DNA of 64,000 nt from Aspidapion aeneum (GCA_963576565.1 OY755039.1:143413369-143477368), one strand, 5' to 3'; positions 1 to 13,215 are shown, counted from the first letter of the stretch. Notes: generated by a model from the sequence alone, not told the origin. Made by a program: numbers and translations.

Positions 1-1470
1 TCGGTAGATGGCGCCTCTTGCTATAGTTCGCTCACTAATTACATTTAATTAGAGACAAAACCGTCTGATTAACTTCGCAAGATTTGTCACTTGACCAGCA
101 GTGTTCTGAGGAGTCCCATAAGGACGGAACGGTTAACTGTCAACACTTATTAGGTGTCCATTAGATCTTGGACCCCCGTGAGGTTAAGCTTTCAAGCTAC
201 CCACGGAAAAATATAAGGGAAACAAAAAACTCCTTTTTGCCCGATTAGCCATGAAACTTGTTTGATTTTTAAATTCACGGCTACGAAATTTCACGTTTGT
301 TAATACTTTTTATATTTTGATTTAAATGCTTGTGATGATAGAATCCGAAACTGATGTGGTATTAAGTTAAATTGTTTGACGGCGTTATAGGAAAATGAGC
401 TCTGAAAAATCGCAGTACTATGAAGTGGCATAGTTAATTTTACATTGTCTCTTATATTTATGTTATGAATAGTGCTACGAAATATTAAACGTTCTTTTAA
501 AGAAACAGGTAAATTAGGATTGTATATTACTTTCACCAAGAAGGGCGAAAAATGAAGATCTCTGCGGTCATTCATCTTAAGCCATTTTATATCTTTATAT
601 AAATGTGAAACATGATCAAATTTGCGCAAACCATAGACGAACCTTACGCACACATTCTGTACTTTTTGAATACGATTTTTACTTTCCTGATCTAGACAGA
701 ATCCGTAAACAAAATCACAGTAGTTAAAGTTAGAAAGGACCAACGATTCACATAAATTTCGTCTTAATTGTTTATTAAGAATATGCCTATTGCCATATAA
801 AACTCTCATGGATGTAAACGATTTTTGAAATAACTTTTTAAGATGTTCTTTAAATCTAAGTTTGTTGTCCAACATGACTCCCAAAGTTTTTGTACAATCT
901 TTAAAATTTAATTTTGAGTTATTGATAACTATATTAAGATTACTTTTTAAAAAATCTATATTTTTGTCTTTACCAAACAACATAACGCAAGATTTATCTG
1001 GATTGAGCTTCAAATTATGATCGTGAGATAGCTCATTTAAGATCTTTAAGTCGTCGTTTATACATTTTTCAAACTCTTTGTAATTTTCCATAACGAAACA
1101 ACAGTAAATTTGGGTGTCATCGGCAAAGGCTTGAACTTTACAAGATTTAAGAGATCTTAGAATGTCAGATGTGTAGATTAGATACAGCAAAGGACCTAAA
1201 ATTGATCCCTGGGGAACGCCAGAGAGTATCTCTACTCTGTCTGAGTACTCACCATTTGAACAAATTGATTGAAATCTGGAAGTTAAGTTAGATTCAAGAA
1301 GTGTGTAAGTCTATATTTAAACCATAATAGCGTAGTTTAGCCACCAACAGCTCATGACTAAGTGTATCAAAAGCTTTTGAAAAATCCAAAAGCACTAACA
1401 CAGAACTCATTTTTTTATCACAGGCTTTAATAATATCATCCAATACATTAGTCAAAGCTACCGATGTACT
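1..1470 (-). pseudogene. Non-LTR retrotransposon (jockey/CR1-like LINE) fragment, reverse transcriptase
   Basis: On the reverse strand the sequence encodes the middle and C-terminal part of a LINE reverse transcriptase. From about 1470 down to 1300 it reads FSKAFDTLSHELL (motif A region). A short deletion and frame change follow near 1290-1300. The frame then resumes with SGVPQGSILGPLL (about 1240-1200) and the catalytic AFADDTQIY (about 1140), followed by the thumb region and a stop at 300. The element is 5'-truncated exactly where a hAT fragment begins at about 1471. The first 300 bases are probably its 3' UTR or flank. The frame break and missing endonuclease mean it cannot be autonomous. 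Clade assignment is from motif style only. Confidence 0.85.
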
Positions 1471-1908
1471 AATTGGGTAAACTTTTTTAGCGTATTTAAT
1501 TACAAGCCGGCAGCACCGCACAGGACAAAATGTCAATTTCACCCGTTTCTTTCCGGTGTATGAGTGAGTGTTCAAGTGCAGGGGCGGGAGGAATGTTTGT
1601 TTTATGTGACGTCGGCCATGTTCATCGCGCGAAAACGTTCGTTGCCCTTTCTACGCGTTGCCGGTTCCCCAGGTCCCCCCTTATATACGCCACTGGCCTT
1701 AGCTATGTGTTTAATTTTAATGAACTTGTCATTGAGGACTTTGCGCATGTAAAAGAAAAGCGAATGGACTTTATCCATAAACAAATAAACTACAAACTAC
1801 ACCAAGTAGCTGCTTGTTTGTAAAATGCTAAAATAAAATTGTTTAGGTAAGTTTTTTTATTGCCTTTTTCATGCAATAGAAATTTCTGCCCCCCCAATTT
1901 ATAAGGTC
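1471..1908 (+). mobile_element. hAT (TTF/ZMYM1-like) element fragment, copy 4
   Basis: Similar to both ends of the better-preserved hAT at 20558-21583. It shares the GGGTAAACTTTTTTAGCGTA stretch at the left and the segment around CTACACCAAGTAGCT plus the C-run and AATTTATAA near the right end. The transposase-coding centre is missing, and a 25-bp end of a different hAT miniature element (1671-1695) sits in the middle. Confidence 0.65.
1671..1695. mobile_element. Terminal fragment of the CAGTGGCGTATATA miniature element
   Basis: The sequence CCCCCCTTATATACGCCACTG matches one end of the elements at 12680-12868 and 29345-29531. The other end is absent, so this is a relic. Confidence 0.6.
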
Positions 1909-2489
1909 ACCATATTCAATAGCAACTGAAATGCACTTTTTGCCCTTTTCCCTCTACGCCTATGGACAGGCACAAAAACATAATGAAATCCTTGTCTTGC
2001 AGGATGTATTTGTTTTTATTTTTTTATTTATTTACAGGCAAAGACATGCCTATTTTTATGTTTTACCTATGCAAAATTTTATTAATTTATTAAATTTATG
2101 GCAAATTTTCTGAAGGGTTAAGTATGCGTATTTCCGTTGACAATTTTAGCTGCTGTGGTCACCGAAAAAAACCCTGACATTGCATTTTAATAAATAATTA
2201 ATAAATCTTGTTAATTATTACGTAAGTAAAGATACTTTTTTCCGAATCTTAACTGTTTTTTAAGACTTGGGATCGTCGAACAAAAACGTTTTTTTATTTT
2301 CACTCAAAATAAGTTTTTTGGACTAAAAAAGGCATAAGTTCCAAATTTTGTATTGTATCTACCCCCACCCTTTTATTTGGTTTGTGTTCGGTGGATTTTG
2401 TTCATTTTTAAATGGGACCATCTCGACCCAAGACCCAGCCTCGGACCAAATTTCATTAAAATCGGCCAAGCGGTTTTTGAGTTATGCGC
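1909..2489. other. Gene-free AT-rich stretch ending in a conserved lead-in to the microsatellite
   Basis: No credible coding region is visible. The last 100 bases carry the phrase AAATTTCATTAAAATCGGCC followed by AAGCGGTTTTTGAG and GCGCGTTACAG. A related phrase recurs at about 14636-14680 in another element, so it is a recurring part of repeats rather than a host gene. Confidence 0.5.
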
Positions 2490-3594
<1,105 letters not shown>

Positions 3595-3692
3595 GGCGCA
3601 ACAAAAAAGTTTCAAAATCATCTGAAACGCAGATATATAAAAAATTTTGAAATCGGAGCAACTTTTTTTTTCTCGAAAAAATTAGGATCACC

Positions 3693-3730
3693 ATAGCTCA
3701 CACTACTATAGTATAGTATATGTGTGAGCT
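3693..3730. repeat. Short perfect inverted repeat
   Basis: TAGCTCACAC and GTGTGAGCTA flank an AT-rich loop of about 17 bp, just downstream of the microsatellite. It could be a small hairpin or a MITE relic. Function unknown. Confidence 0.6.
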
Positions 3731-4252
3731 AAAAATAGTTGTCATTGTCACTGTTTATACATGGGGACTAACATAGTTCGAAATAAGGACACTGAAATTA
3801 AAACAATAGTGGTAATGTTATATTTTTATCATTTAAAAATTTATCGCTAATATTTCAGAAACTATTTATCAAAACTGCGACATATGGGGTATTTTTGGAA
3901 AGTATATTACAAGCCTAATAATTAAATAATATAAGGAGCATCCAATTTACAAAAATTATAAATTTGAGCGCCTGTCAAATACGGTAAGCATCAGGAATAA
4001 AGTCAAGATGCAATTTATCTGTCACATATAGGGACTCTAGTATACCCATGCCCGAATCTGGGCCAAAATCTAGGGGGGGGGGGTAATCATGCGGTTTGTC
4101 CAATATTATTTCTTAACTAAAAGTTTATATTTTTTTTCTAGGGGGAGGGGGGTAATTACCACGTTACCCCCGCCCCCCCCTCCCCATCAAACCCGCGGGT
4201 GGGTATATCTATAATTTACGACATGTTTCAACTTGTAGTTTTGATGCCCACA
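3731..4252. repeat. Gene-free stretch with G/C-homopolymer repeat
   Basis: Mostly AT-rich non-coding DNA. At about 4060-4200 runs of 11 G and long C tracts surround GGTAATTACCACGTTACCCC. The same G-run/GGTAATTACC arrangement occurs at about 16735-16775, marking a dispersed repeat. Confidence 0.45.
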
Positions 4253-4253
4253 A

Positions 4254-4560
4254 ATCATAACAAAAACATTTTATGTAAAAAACTGCCAAGCAATAGTGGT
4301 ATTCCGTAAAAAGAATTGAGATAAAAGTTATCCAATACAAATTTCAAAATGAAAGATTTTTACTAGTTTGGAAATGTTTTTCTAAACTTGTCTATTACGA
4401 CTGCAAATGACTCTTAGGCATAGTGCTAAATTGAACATAAAGAACTTTGGGTGTAATAGCAAAGTTTAAAAAAACAATTCTAAACTAGTAGGAACGTTTC
4501 ATTTTAAAATTTGTATTGGAGAATTTGGCTTTACTTTTATCTCAATTCTTTTTATTGTAT
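4254..4560. mobile_element. Foldback miniature element (ATCATAACAAAAACATTT family), diverged copy
   Basis: Left and right halves are near reverse complements around the centre (about 4400). The left half contains TTCCGTAAAAAGAATTGAG and the right half CTCAATTCTTTTTATTG. The same palindrome is better preserved at 42548-42917, and a half copy lies at 21790-21945. Confidence 0.6.
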
Positions 4561-5036
4561 TGTAATAAGATAACTATAAATTATTTTTTATTCATTTTCA
4601 ATATCCGTTAATATTCACCAAGATAATTATAACTTCCCCACGTTCCCCCTGCATATGCCACTGTTTGAAATCAAAACTACAAGTCATTTCCGTCAGACTG
4701 GTCTGATCAGATTCAGCAGACATTAATAAATATTGATACGATTTTTTTTCAGATAAAATGCGATTTTTTTTGTCACGTCAATAGTATTAATTATTTAAGG
4801 TCCTGATCAGATGAAGTTATGATTGACCAAGGTCTTTAAAAACACAAGCCCTGTATCATATATTTACCTACTTAGGGGAAACTGGGGCATAACGGGCATC
4901 CGGGGCATAACGAGCATAGAGCACAGAGCTTAGAAACAAATATTGGTTTAAAGAGTACATGATCTAATTTTTAGTAAGAGCTATTTTTTTCTGTTTTTTT
5001 TTTTATAATTGAAAATAAGTTTTAACTACAAAGAAG

Positions 5037-5390
5037 TCAGCCAGTCCTCTTAAAAAGAAGTGTCAGACAGGGTAACACAATATCCCATAAACTATTTAAC
5101 CAGGCCCTAGAAGATGTTTTTAAAAACTTAGATTGGGAAGAAATAGGCATTAAAGTAAGCGGACAATATTTGAACCACCTAAGATATGCTGACAATATCG
5201 CCTTTATCACAGATAAGAAAGAAGAACTAATAAAAATGCTGAAAGAACTAGCTACAGCAGCTAAAAATATAGGCTTGAGTAGGAACCAAACTAAAACTGA
5301 AATCATAACAAACACAGATGAAGATATTACGATCAGAATTAACCAACAAAAAATAGAACAAGGAGATATATCTAGGACAAATGATTAAAC
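5037..5390 (+). pseudogene. RTE-like LINE reverse-transcriptase fragment
   Basis: In frame from about 5064 it reads VRQGNTISHKLFNQALEDVF and then LRYADNIAFI, followed by a helical segment ending NQTKTEI. This matches the palm region of RTE-type reverse transcriptases. The catalytic Y-A-D-D is Y-A-D-N here, replacing the second metal-binding aspartate, and there are frame breaks on both sides. It is a dead fragment nested in a TIR element. Confidence 0.75.
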
Positions 5391-5499
5391 TAAAAAAAAG
5401 AAAACCAAACGGCTGAAATCAATAGAGAGACAAATAATATTGGCCTGGGAAGCATTCGGTAAATAAATGTACATATTAAAAAATAAAAAATATCCTCAG

Positions 5500-6210
5500 T
5501 AAACGAAAGTATAAACCAATGTCAGCGCAATCACAAATGTTAGATGTAAAACTAAGAGATAGAAAAAGGAATGAATGGATAAGAGAGGTAGCAAAATTTA
5601 AATGGAAATTTGTTGGTTCTAATATCAGACATAAAAACGATCGTTAGAACAAATGTATAGTAAACGGGAGACCTTGGGAATATAAAAGAAGTAGGGGAAG
5701 ACCCCAAATGAGATGGGCGGGCGATGAACACGGCGACAGACAGAGAAGGGTATATAGATAGATAGATAGATCCTTCCTGTACTCATATTTGGTTCCCAGA
5801 CCTGGACACTTACAAAATCAAACATGGATAAGGTAACAAAAGCACCAAGATCAGTGGAAAGACAAATGTTACATATATAGCTAACAGATAGAAAAAGGAA
5901 TGAATGAATAAGAAATGAAACAAAAGTAAGGGATGTCAGAGGAGAGGTAGCAAAATTTAAATGGAAAATTGTCGGTTGTAATATTAGACATAAAAACGAG
6001 CTATGGAACAAATGTATTGTAAACTGGAGACCTTGGGAATATAAAAGAAGTAGGGGAAGACCCCAAATGAGATGCGCGGACGATTTGAAGAAACATGCGG
6101 GGACTAGATGGATGAACGCGGCGACAGACAGAGAAGAGTGGAATATATTCGGGGAGGCCTATGTCCAAAGATAGATCGAATAAGGATAAATATATAGATA
6201 GATAGAATAA
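5500..6210 (+). pseudogene. RTE LINE 3' ends, two in tandem, each with a GATA-type tail
   Basis: Two successive copies (about 5545-5770 and 5880-6206) encode degraded versions of the RTE C terminus: RDRKRNEWIR, then a segment like RPWEYKRSRGRPQMR and, in the second, RWMNAATDREEW with EAYVQ. Each copy ends in a short (GATA)n tract (about 5750-5770 and 6192-6206), the kind of simple tail typical of RTE insertions. Stops and frame changes show decay. Confidence 0.7.
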
Positions 6211-6604
6211 AAAAATGATTCTTCTCTAACATGCCCGTTATGCCCCGCGTTCCCCTACTAATTACTATTCTTTTATCTACATTTTACTACTGCAATTTTT
6301 TGCTACCTTTTATAATCCGTTTTTTTTTAGATAGTAAGGAAACAAATGTATATTATTACGAACGACGCAGTTATTCCGTACCTACATTTTTTCAAATATA
6401 ATTTTTTAAGAAACACACCTTTTTTGAAACGTGTATACAGGGTCCAAGGAAATAGTATATTACATAATAAGAGAAGAAAGTGACAAATTTCACACGCAGA
6501 GGCGTGCCAGGGGCGAGCCAAAGGGTGAGGCACCGAGGCAGTCGCCTCATGCAACCACCTTTAAAGGGCAACCAAATTTTAACCTTTTAAAAATTTTACA
6601 GTAC

Positions 6605-8715
6605 AGTACAGCGTGTTCCATTTTCGATGGGATTAAATGGGAAACTCGGTTATTATTAAAGATATCGATTTTCTGATTGCACCTTACCGTGCTCTTTTTT
6701 GGACCCCTTAAAAATGGTGTAATCAGATTTTTGCTATACCCCGTAGTTTCGCTAATACAGGGAGTTTTTGAAAAAATTGTATTTTTAATAATCCCTTGTA
6801 TCTCGCTTATTTTGCGAGATACTTTTATTCTGTAAAAAACATTTTTATGGCAACTTTTTTAGAAGAAAATAATGACGTTGTCAGTTTTTTATAATATTGT
6901 TTAGTTTTTGAGATATGGTATTTATCATAAAAAAATTAAATACGGACCTGGATTTTTTTTAATACTTTTTTGATTAGTTTCATGCTAGTATTATCATAAA
7001 ATAATAAAAATTTAAAAAATTTTTGTTTTAAGGTAAAAAAAAAATTTAATATTTAAAAAAAAAATTAGTCCGAACCTGGATATTTCCAACATAAATATCA
7101 ACTAAAAATTGCTAGTTAAACAAGTTTTAGTTTAACTGTTTTGATACTTAGCATATTAAAATGGTTTTACGTTAATTTACAGATTTATTTGAAACAAAGT
7201 TTACGAAAAATAGAAAAAAAACAAGTTATAAAAAATAACTAATTTTATATTATTACCATTATGTGTAAGACATTGTTGGCATTTTTGAGTAGTTTTTCTT
7301 AACGTATTTTCCATAAAAATATTTCTGCCATTTAAATATTGGGATTTTGTTGCTTGAATGAAGCAGTCAAACATATCACATTTTTCAAAATCTGGGTATG
7401 GTCGATTTCTAGCCAGTTTAAAATAATTGTAAGCCATTCACAAAAATGACAAGTAAAATGACAATGTCAATTCCACGCTTTTGTTTTGTAAATTTCACGA
7501 CTTGCTGTTCGGTTATCCAGGGCTATCAAAATGGACGGGCCACGATCCTCCACTTTGTTGACGTCACATCCGGGGCTGATTTTTTTTTGATGGTCACGTT
7601 ACGACCCAGCTGATTGTCTTTAAAGTATTGAAGTTGGAATGACGGTAAATGGATATTTGATTTTTTTTAAATAAAGCCGTTTTTGAGATTGTTTTTACTT
7701 TATTCTGGCAGAACAATTTTTTTTAAATGTATAGTAAGCCATAATTTTTCATAGCCGCTTCATTAGCTCACTCAAAAATTAAGTTTAAAGCAGAAGCGAA
7801 TGTGACAATCACATATGACAAAGTCAAATACATGTCAAATATAACAGTTGGCATGTGATACATGGCGGGTAATTTGAATTAAAAATAAGAAATGCTAAAT
7901 CTTGAAGATTTTAACCTTTTAGTCATGTTGCTTCCTTACAAACCTTTGGTGGAATATCGGGATGGTGTCTGAGAATATTTCAGTGAAATTTCGCGGAAAT
8001 CTGTAGTGCCATTTTGAAAATATCATAAAAAAACGTTTGACCTCCCATAAGACCCAATGTAAAATTCAGCCCCGGGAGAACAGCTGATTTTTTCAGGGTC
8101 GTGGCCTCTATTTTTGTGTTGGCCTTGGGTTATCAAATAATTAGTATGATATTATTTTTGTAACTTTTTAACGTTTTTTACTTTATTTATAAATCTTTTA
8201 ATTGTCATTTCAAAACAGATAAACTAAAAATCGTTCAACTAGTGTGTCTTGCATATTTTAATTTATAATTACGTTGGAAATTTCCAGGTTCGGACTATAA
8301 TTTTTTTTTCAAATATTAAATAGTTTTTTTTAACCTTAAATCAAGAAAATATTAAAGTTTTATCATTTTAAGGTAATAATAGCATGAAACTAATCAAAGT
8401 AGTAATAAAAAAAATCCAGGTCCGTATTTAGTTTTTTTATGATAAATAACATATCTCAAAAACTAAACAATATTTTTAAAAATTGACAACGTCATTATTT
8501 TGCTCTAAAAAAGTTGCCATAGAAAGGTTTTTACAGATTAAAAATATCTTGCAAAATAAGCGAAATACAAGGAATTAGTTAAAATGCAATTTTTTTAAAA
8601 ACTCCCTGTATTAGCGAAACCAGAGCAAGAGTAAGGTGCAATCAGAAAATCGATATCTTTAATAATAACCGAGTTTCCCATTTAATCCCATCGAAAATGG
8701 GACACGCTGTACAGT
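6605..8715. mobile_element. 2.1 kb element with about 570-bp terminal inverted repeats
   Basis: The left end (about 6605-7180) is the reverse complement of the right end (about 8150-8715). Shared blocks include GTACAGCGTG, TTTTCGATGGGATTAAATGG, GATATCGATTTTCTGATTGC and TTAGTTTTTGAGATATG. The small centre has no recognisable transposase and is interrupted by a 610-bp element at 7518-8127. The very long arms suggest a foldback-type non-autonomous element. Confidence 0.75.
7518..8127 (-). mobile_element. 610-bp 7-bp-TSD miniature element, copy 1
   Basis: Starts CAGGGCTATC and ends GGCCTTG; the imperfect TIR also shares GGCCACGA at each end. Flanked by direct GGTTATC at 7511-7517 and 8128-8134. 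It contains a conserved TTGACGTCAC site near one end. No coding potential. It belongs to the same family as the cluster at 24.6-27.1 kb and the copy at 43635-44242. Confidence 0.85.
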
Positions 8716-9890
8716 AAGAACACTACAAGGAACTGCTGCAGGAAACGATACCCGAATATCTGACAGCCTCTCCCAGGAGATACATAGAAGTACACGGAGA
8801 GGAAGTAATCATCGAAAAAGAAATGATAAAAAATAGTATTAAAAAGCTTAAATCCGGAAAAGCTAGCGGACCTGGAGGAATATTTGCTGACAAGCTCATC
8901 AAATATGGATCAGAGAAACTAATCGAAAATCTCACATATATTATCAATCTGATGATTGGAAAATTGCATTCATATCCTCAATACATAAAAAAGGAAACAA
9001 GCTGGATTGCAACAATTACAGAGGAATTTCAGTAACCAGCACTCTAAGTAGATTGTACGGTAGGATTCTCAGAGATCTAATAGAGAATGATTTTCGTGAA
9101 CAAGAAGAAGAAGAAGTGGGTTTCGTGCAGGCAGATCTTGTAGTGATAATGTTTTTGGTATTCAACAAGTAATTGAGAAAAGGAGCGCCAGAGATATAGA
9201 GACTTATGTTACCTTTGTGGACTATAAAAAGCATATAATACCGTTTCAGTAGAAAAACTATGGACAGTGTTAGAGCAGACTAATATCAATCATACATACA
9301 TAAAAGCGATAAAAGAACTATACAAAGGGTCAAAATCTAAAATTAAAATTGCAAATCGACTTTCAAAAGAATTCCTGGTAACAAAAGGCTTAAGACAGGG
9401 ATGTTGTATCTCTCCAACTCTTTTTAAAATATATATCGCAGTAGGTCTAAAAAACTGGAAACGGAAAGTGCACGGCATGGGAATACAACTTAACGACCGA
9501 TTTACCATATACACACTACAGTTTGCTGACGACCAAGTAATTGTATCTAATGATAAAGAAGACACGGAGTATATAATGAGAAACTTATTGGAAGAGGACA
9601 TAAGAAATGAGATCATAAACGAAAGAATGGGAATCGAAGGAAGCATAACGGATGACATCACTAAAAGACAACTGATATGGTACGGCCATGTACAACGGAT
9701 GAACGACGAAAGATTACCAAAGCAGGTCCTAGAATGGCAACCAATAGGGCGCAGAAAAAGAGGGCGTCCTAAACTAGAATGGCAACAGTCAATCCAAAGA
9801 TCAATGAGTCAAAAAAATCTGACAGAAGATGATTGTCAGGATCAAAGGAGGTGGAGAATAGGCGTCGGACAACGTAGAAAAACGTTCTAA
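8716..9890 (+). pseudogene. RTE-like LINE fragment with internal deletion
   Basis: The + strand encodes fragments of a LINE reverse transcriptase. In order: IKKLKSGKASGPGGI (fingers, about 8835), a frame-broken stretch with NNYRGISVTS, then from 9267 GLRQGCCISPTLFKIY and the catalytic LQFADDQVIV (about 9520). The frame then jumps from the palm directly to the C terminus (QLIWYGHVQRMNDERLPKQV, about 9668). Comparison with the copy at 13225-14097 shows that roughly 120 residues between palm and C terminus are deleted. It ends with RRWRIGVGQRRKTF and a stop at 9890. Several frameshifts upstream mark it as dead. Confidence 0.85.
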
Positions 9891-11540
9891 ACCGACAAAA
9901 AAAAATTTGCGGCTCTCTGAATAATAATAGTTTCGTTCCATCATCGCGTGCGACAGTCATAAAACGGTACGAAAAATCCGTTTTGCGTTCCAGGTCGACG
10001 TTGTACCCGAGAATAGCAAACACAGTTCTGCCGTGCAAAGTAGAAACCTAGTAAGTCAAAAACTAGTGTTTTGGGAAATAGAGTTTGAAGTTTATTTAAC
10101 TATATACTAACTATAGTTTATTTAACTACATTCTATCTATATAACCTCCTTGTTTTTCAATATTCTAGAAAGACTGGCTGGCGCCGTTTTTTACGGCGAT
10201 TTCAATGATATAAAAATCTCATTTTCGAGTAAGTCGAGTTACTAGGTTTTTGCTTTGTACTGTTATCGGACAGTCAGTTTTCCGTTCCATCAAGCCACCT
10301 AAACTGGTTGCGGACTGGAATACAAGGATTGAAAACAGGCGCATTAGAAATGATTGCTCTCTCTCCTTTCTTTGTCTGTGTTTATCATATGTTGCACTGG
10401 AAAAATTGTATGTAAAACACACACATTTCTAGTTTACTGAGATAAAAATATACCATAAAATTACATTAAATTTACATTTGTCTGAGAAAATTCAAAAAAC
10501 AGTGAACTACCCAAAAAATTTAAATTTGTGTCAAAATAAATTGAGTTTCACAACCAATTTTAACACATGACAAAATGCCGGGTAAGGGACGTAAATATAC
10601 AAATATTTTTTAAATTTCCAAAAAAAACTTGTGTAACATCTGCAGCATCTGTTGATTTTTTTGCAAGAGCCTCTTAATGTTTATTACTACGGGACTGCGG
10701 ATCATGTAGGTATACCACATGAAAAAAAGCTATACTGACCATAGGGTAGCCTGCTTAGAAAAAGAAAAACTAGTTTAGCAGGTGACTGGATAGGAATTGA
10801 AACACATTACACTGATCACCGCAAATCCCGGTGACCTGTGAACTAAAAGTTAAAAGAAGAGGGATAACACCAGATGTAAAATTTTACACCAGATTTGGCG
10901 GAAGAAAAAACGACTTCGCTTTAAGGCATCGACATTAAGGTCATCAACTATAGCTATATATACCTATCAAAGTACAAGCGACAAAATGTGCTTTTCCTAA
11001 ATTCTTAGAAGTATCACGATCTCTATTTCTTAAAAATGAATAAAATTACAAAAACTTTGTGAATATTAAGGCTTTCTATAATATGTAGGTAATTTCACAA
11101 ATATTTTGTAAAAATCAAATTAGAAAATACAAATAAATATATATATGTAAATTTTACATAAAACTTGTGATATTAGAAAAAATTAATATTTTTTCAAAAG
11201 TTTCGCCCAAAAATATGTGCTAATGCAAGTTCGTTTTAAATTAGGCAGTCTGTAGTGGTTTATAGTTTGTTAATATAAATTAAATTAATGTATTTTTATC
11301 TGCAATTTAAAGAACTAACATTAAAAATATATTATGATATTCCTATGTAATTGTGTAATCCTTTCTGTGCGCAACTTTAATTTCGTGCTCTCGAATTCAT
11401 ACGTTGCCTTCGATCTAGGCCTCGAAACCTACCCTTTCTTTTAGTCACGTGACTTTGAATTTAACTCTCTCGCATATGATCACATGCCTGAAGTAAATCG
11501 ATCACTACGCCAACAGCATTCGGTGTTTGGACAGTTATTT
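9891..11540. other. Gene-free AT-rich interval with degenerate inverted repeats
   Basis: No credible gene is seen. An inverted pair, AAACCTAGTAA near 10044 and TTACTAGGTTT near 10237, brackets about 200 bp. The short motif CGTTCCATC recurs near 9933, 10283 and 11544 and inverted near 11639, suggesting remnants of one small element family. Confidence 0.4.
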
Positions 11541-11665
11541 GGTCGTTCCATCTAACCAAAATCGTTTTAAAACAACCTCGTACTGCATTGCGGGCGCTTT
11601 GTGATTTTTCTGACTGTTTTATGACTGTCGCATGGCCTGATGGAACAGACCCAGTATGTCAGCGC

Positions 11666-12052
11666 CAGCGGCGTAGCGTGGGGGGGCGCGGGGGGTTCGT
11701 CGCCCCCCCCGCCCCGAGGGTAGTGGCGCCCCATAGGTGGCCGAAGCGCCCTCAGCTTTATCAAGTCGGGCCAGTAATGGCCAATTGAGTGGGTGCCAAA
11801 GGAAACTAACGACATGATGACCTTGTGTTTTGTGTTTTTGTGGTCGCAAGATTCGTGAGAGGCGCCCTTGTGACTGCTCGGCCGCCCCTCAGACATGATG
11901 ACCTTTGTTTTTTTTTTTTTTTGGTTGCAAGATTTGTGAGAGGCGCCCTTTTGACCTTTTTGTTTTTTTTGCCACAAGATTTTTCATCAGTTTGCAGAGG
12001 CGCCCTTTTTAGCTGTCGCCCTCCCCGCCCTTTCGGGCATGCTACGCCGCTG
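11666..12052. mobile_element. hAT-type miniature element, 387 bp, perfect 8-bp TSD
   Basis: Terminal repeats CAGCGGCGTAGCGTG and its complement-like end GCTACGCCGCTG. Flanked by perfect GTCAGCGC duplications at 11658-11665 and 12053-12060. The CAGNG start and 8-bp duplication fit the hAT superfamily. The interior has long G and C runs and a tandem-like GGCGCCC/CAAGATTTGTGAGA motif. Non-coding. Confidence 0.9.
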
Positions 12053-12671
12053 GTCAGCGCGCATCCATATAGCGGGGCTGACGCTTGATTCTCACTTCTC
12101 GCTTTCTGTGACGTCATCTAGATGACAGTACGCTTGTATGCAGAATGCAAGTGCCTTATTTTAGGGCTTTTCTAAACTAACGCTGTGCCCCATTTTCAAC
12201 AGCGTTTTCAGTCATTACTTTAAAACTAGCTAATAAATTAACAATTGTAATGTTGTTAATATGTGGTATTTTATAAAAGGCGTAAGATTTTTAGAAGTAT
12301 AAATAAGATATAAATAAGACATCTTCAAGTTGTAATGCGCTATTTCGTTTCTTAAAATAATACAAATCAGTATCTTTGGAATTTTTTTATAAAGAAGTTT
12401 AATTTTGTTGATTTATGTTTATAAATTTATTTTGCGATTCTGCGGTTAAGTGCTTCGAAGTTTTTTTATGACAATTTTTTTATTTATTACGATTTTTTTA
12501 TAATCACTTATCGACCATGTGCAGTTACCTTTTAAAAAGGCAAAACTAGGAAAGAGATAGTAACAGCATCAGAACTATTGGCAATAAAAGAAAATACTTT
12601 ACAACCAACAGAAAAAATAGGTTTGACTCGATCCGAGTTATTAGGATGAAAAATGGGGATAAAATGTTGGG
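12053..12671. repeat. Gene-free stretch containing one member of a dispersed repeat pair
   Basis: The block around TTTATAAATTTATTTTGCGATTCTGCGGTTAA (about 12417-12450) and its flanks recurs with substitutions at about 16480-16590. No coding region is seen. Confidence 0.45.
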
Positions 12672-12679
12672 GTGGTAAC

Positions 12680-12868
12680 CACTGGCGTATATAAGGTGGG
12701 GGCTGGGGGGCCCGGCCCCCCCCCCCCGAACTAAGATTTTTTTAGATATTTTCCACATATTTCATGAATACAAACAGAAAATGGCATAAAATACGGCCTC
12801 ATGGGGTCTCGGGCCCCCCCAAAACTGTCTCGGGCCCACACGGAAACTTTTTTCTATATACGCCACTG
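12680..12868. mobile_element. hAT-type miniature element, 189 bp (GGCGTATATA family)
   Basis: Ends CACTGGCGTATATA and TATATACGCCACTG. Flanked by perfect GTGGTAAC duplications at 12672-12679 and 12869-12876. The interior contains a C run of about 12. It is the reverse complement of the element at 29345-29531. Confidence 0.9.
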
Positions 12869-12876
12869 GTGGTAAC

Positions 12877-13157
12877 GTTTTTTAAGCTTCTCAGCGATAC
12901 TACATTTTCTATCAAAAAAAGTTAAATACTCGTACAAATGATATTGCTAATAAAAAGTTGTACAACTCTTGTATTAATTTATTTAATAAAATAACCTAAT
13001 ATTTTCAGACAAAAATTGGAAAGAACGTTTTTTTTTTGTTTTTGATTAATATTTTCCACATTATTTATTTGTTTTTCACGAAATTTGGTAAAAATTGACC
13101 TTTTTATGTCCTTCACGCGTTCTAATTATTTTAAATCATAACACATTGATTTCGAGT

Positions 13158-13160
<3 letters not shown>
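12877..13160. other. Gene-free AT-rich DNA
   Basis: No gene, repeat or structured element is recognised here. Confidence 0.4.

Positions 13161-13161
<1 letters not shown>

Positions 13162-13215
<54 letters not shown>

Larger units (their letters stand above)
4873..6256. mobile_element. TIR element (TAGGGGAAACTGGGGCATAA) containing RTE debris
   Basis: Inverted termini of about 27 bp: TAGGGGAAACTGGGGCATAA at 4873 and the complement TTATGCCCCGCGTTCCCCTA ending at 6256, with a few mismatches. No clear target duplication is visible. The interior holds RTE LINE fragments on the + strand. The superfamily of the outer element is not recognised. Confidence 0.65.
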
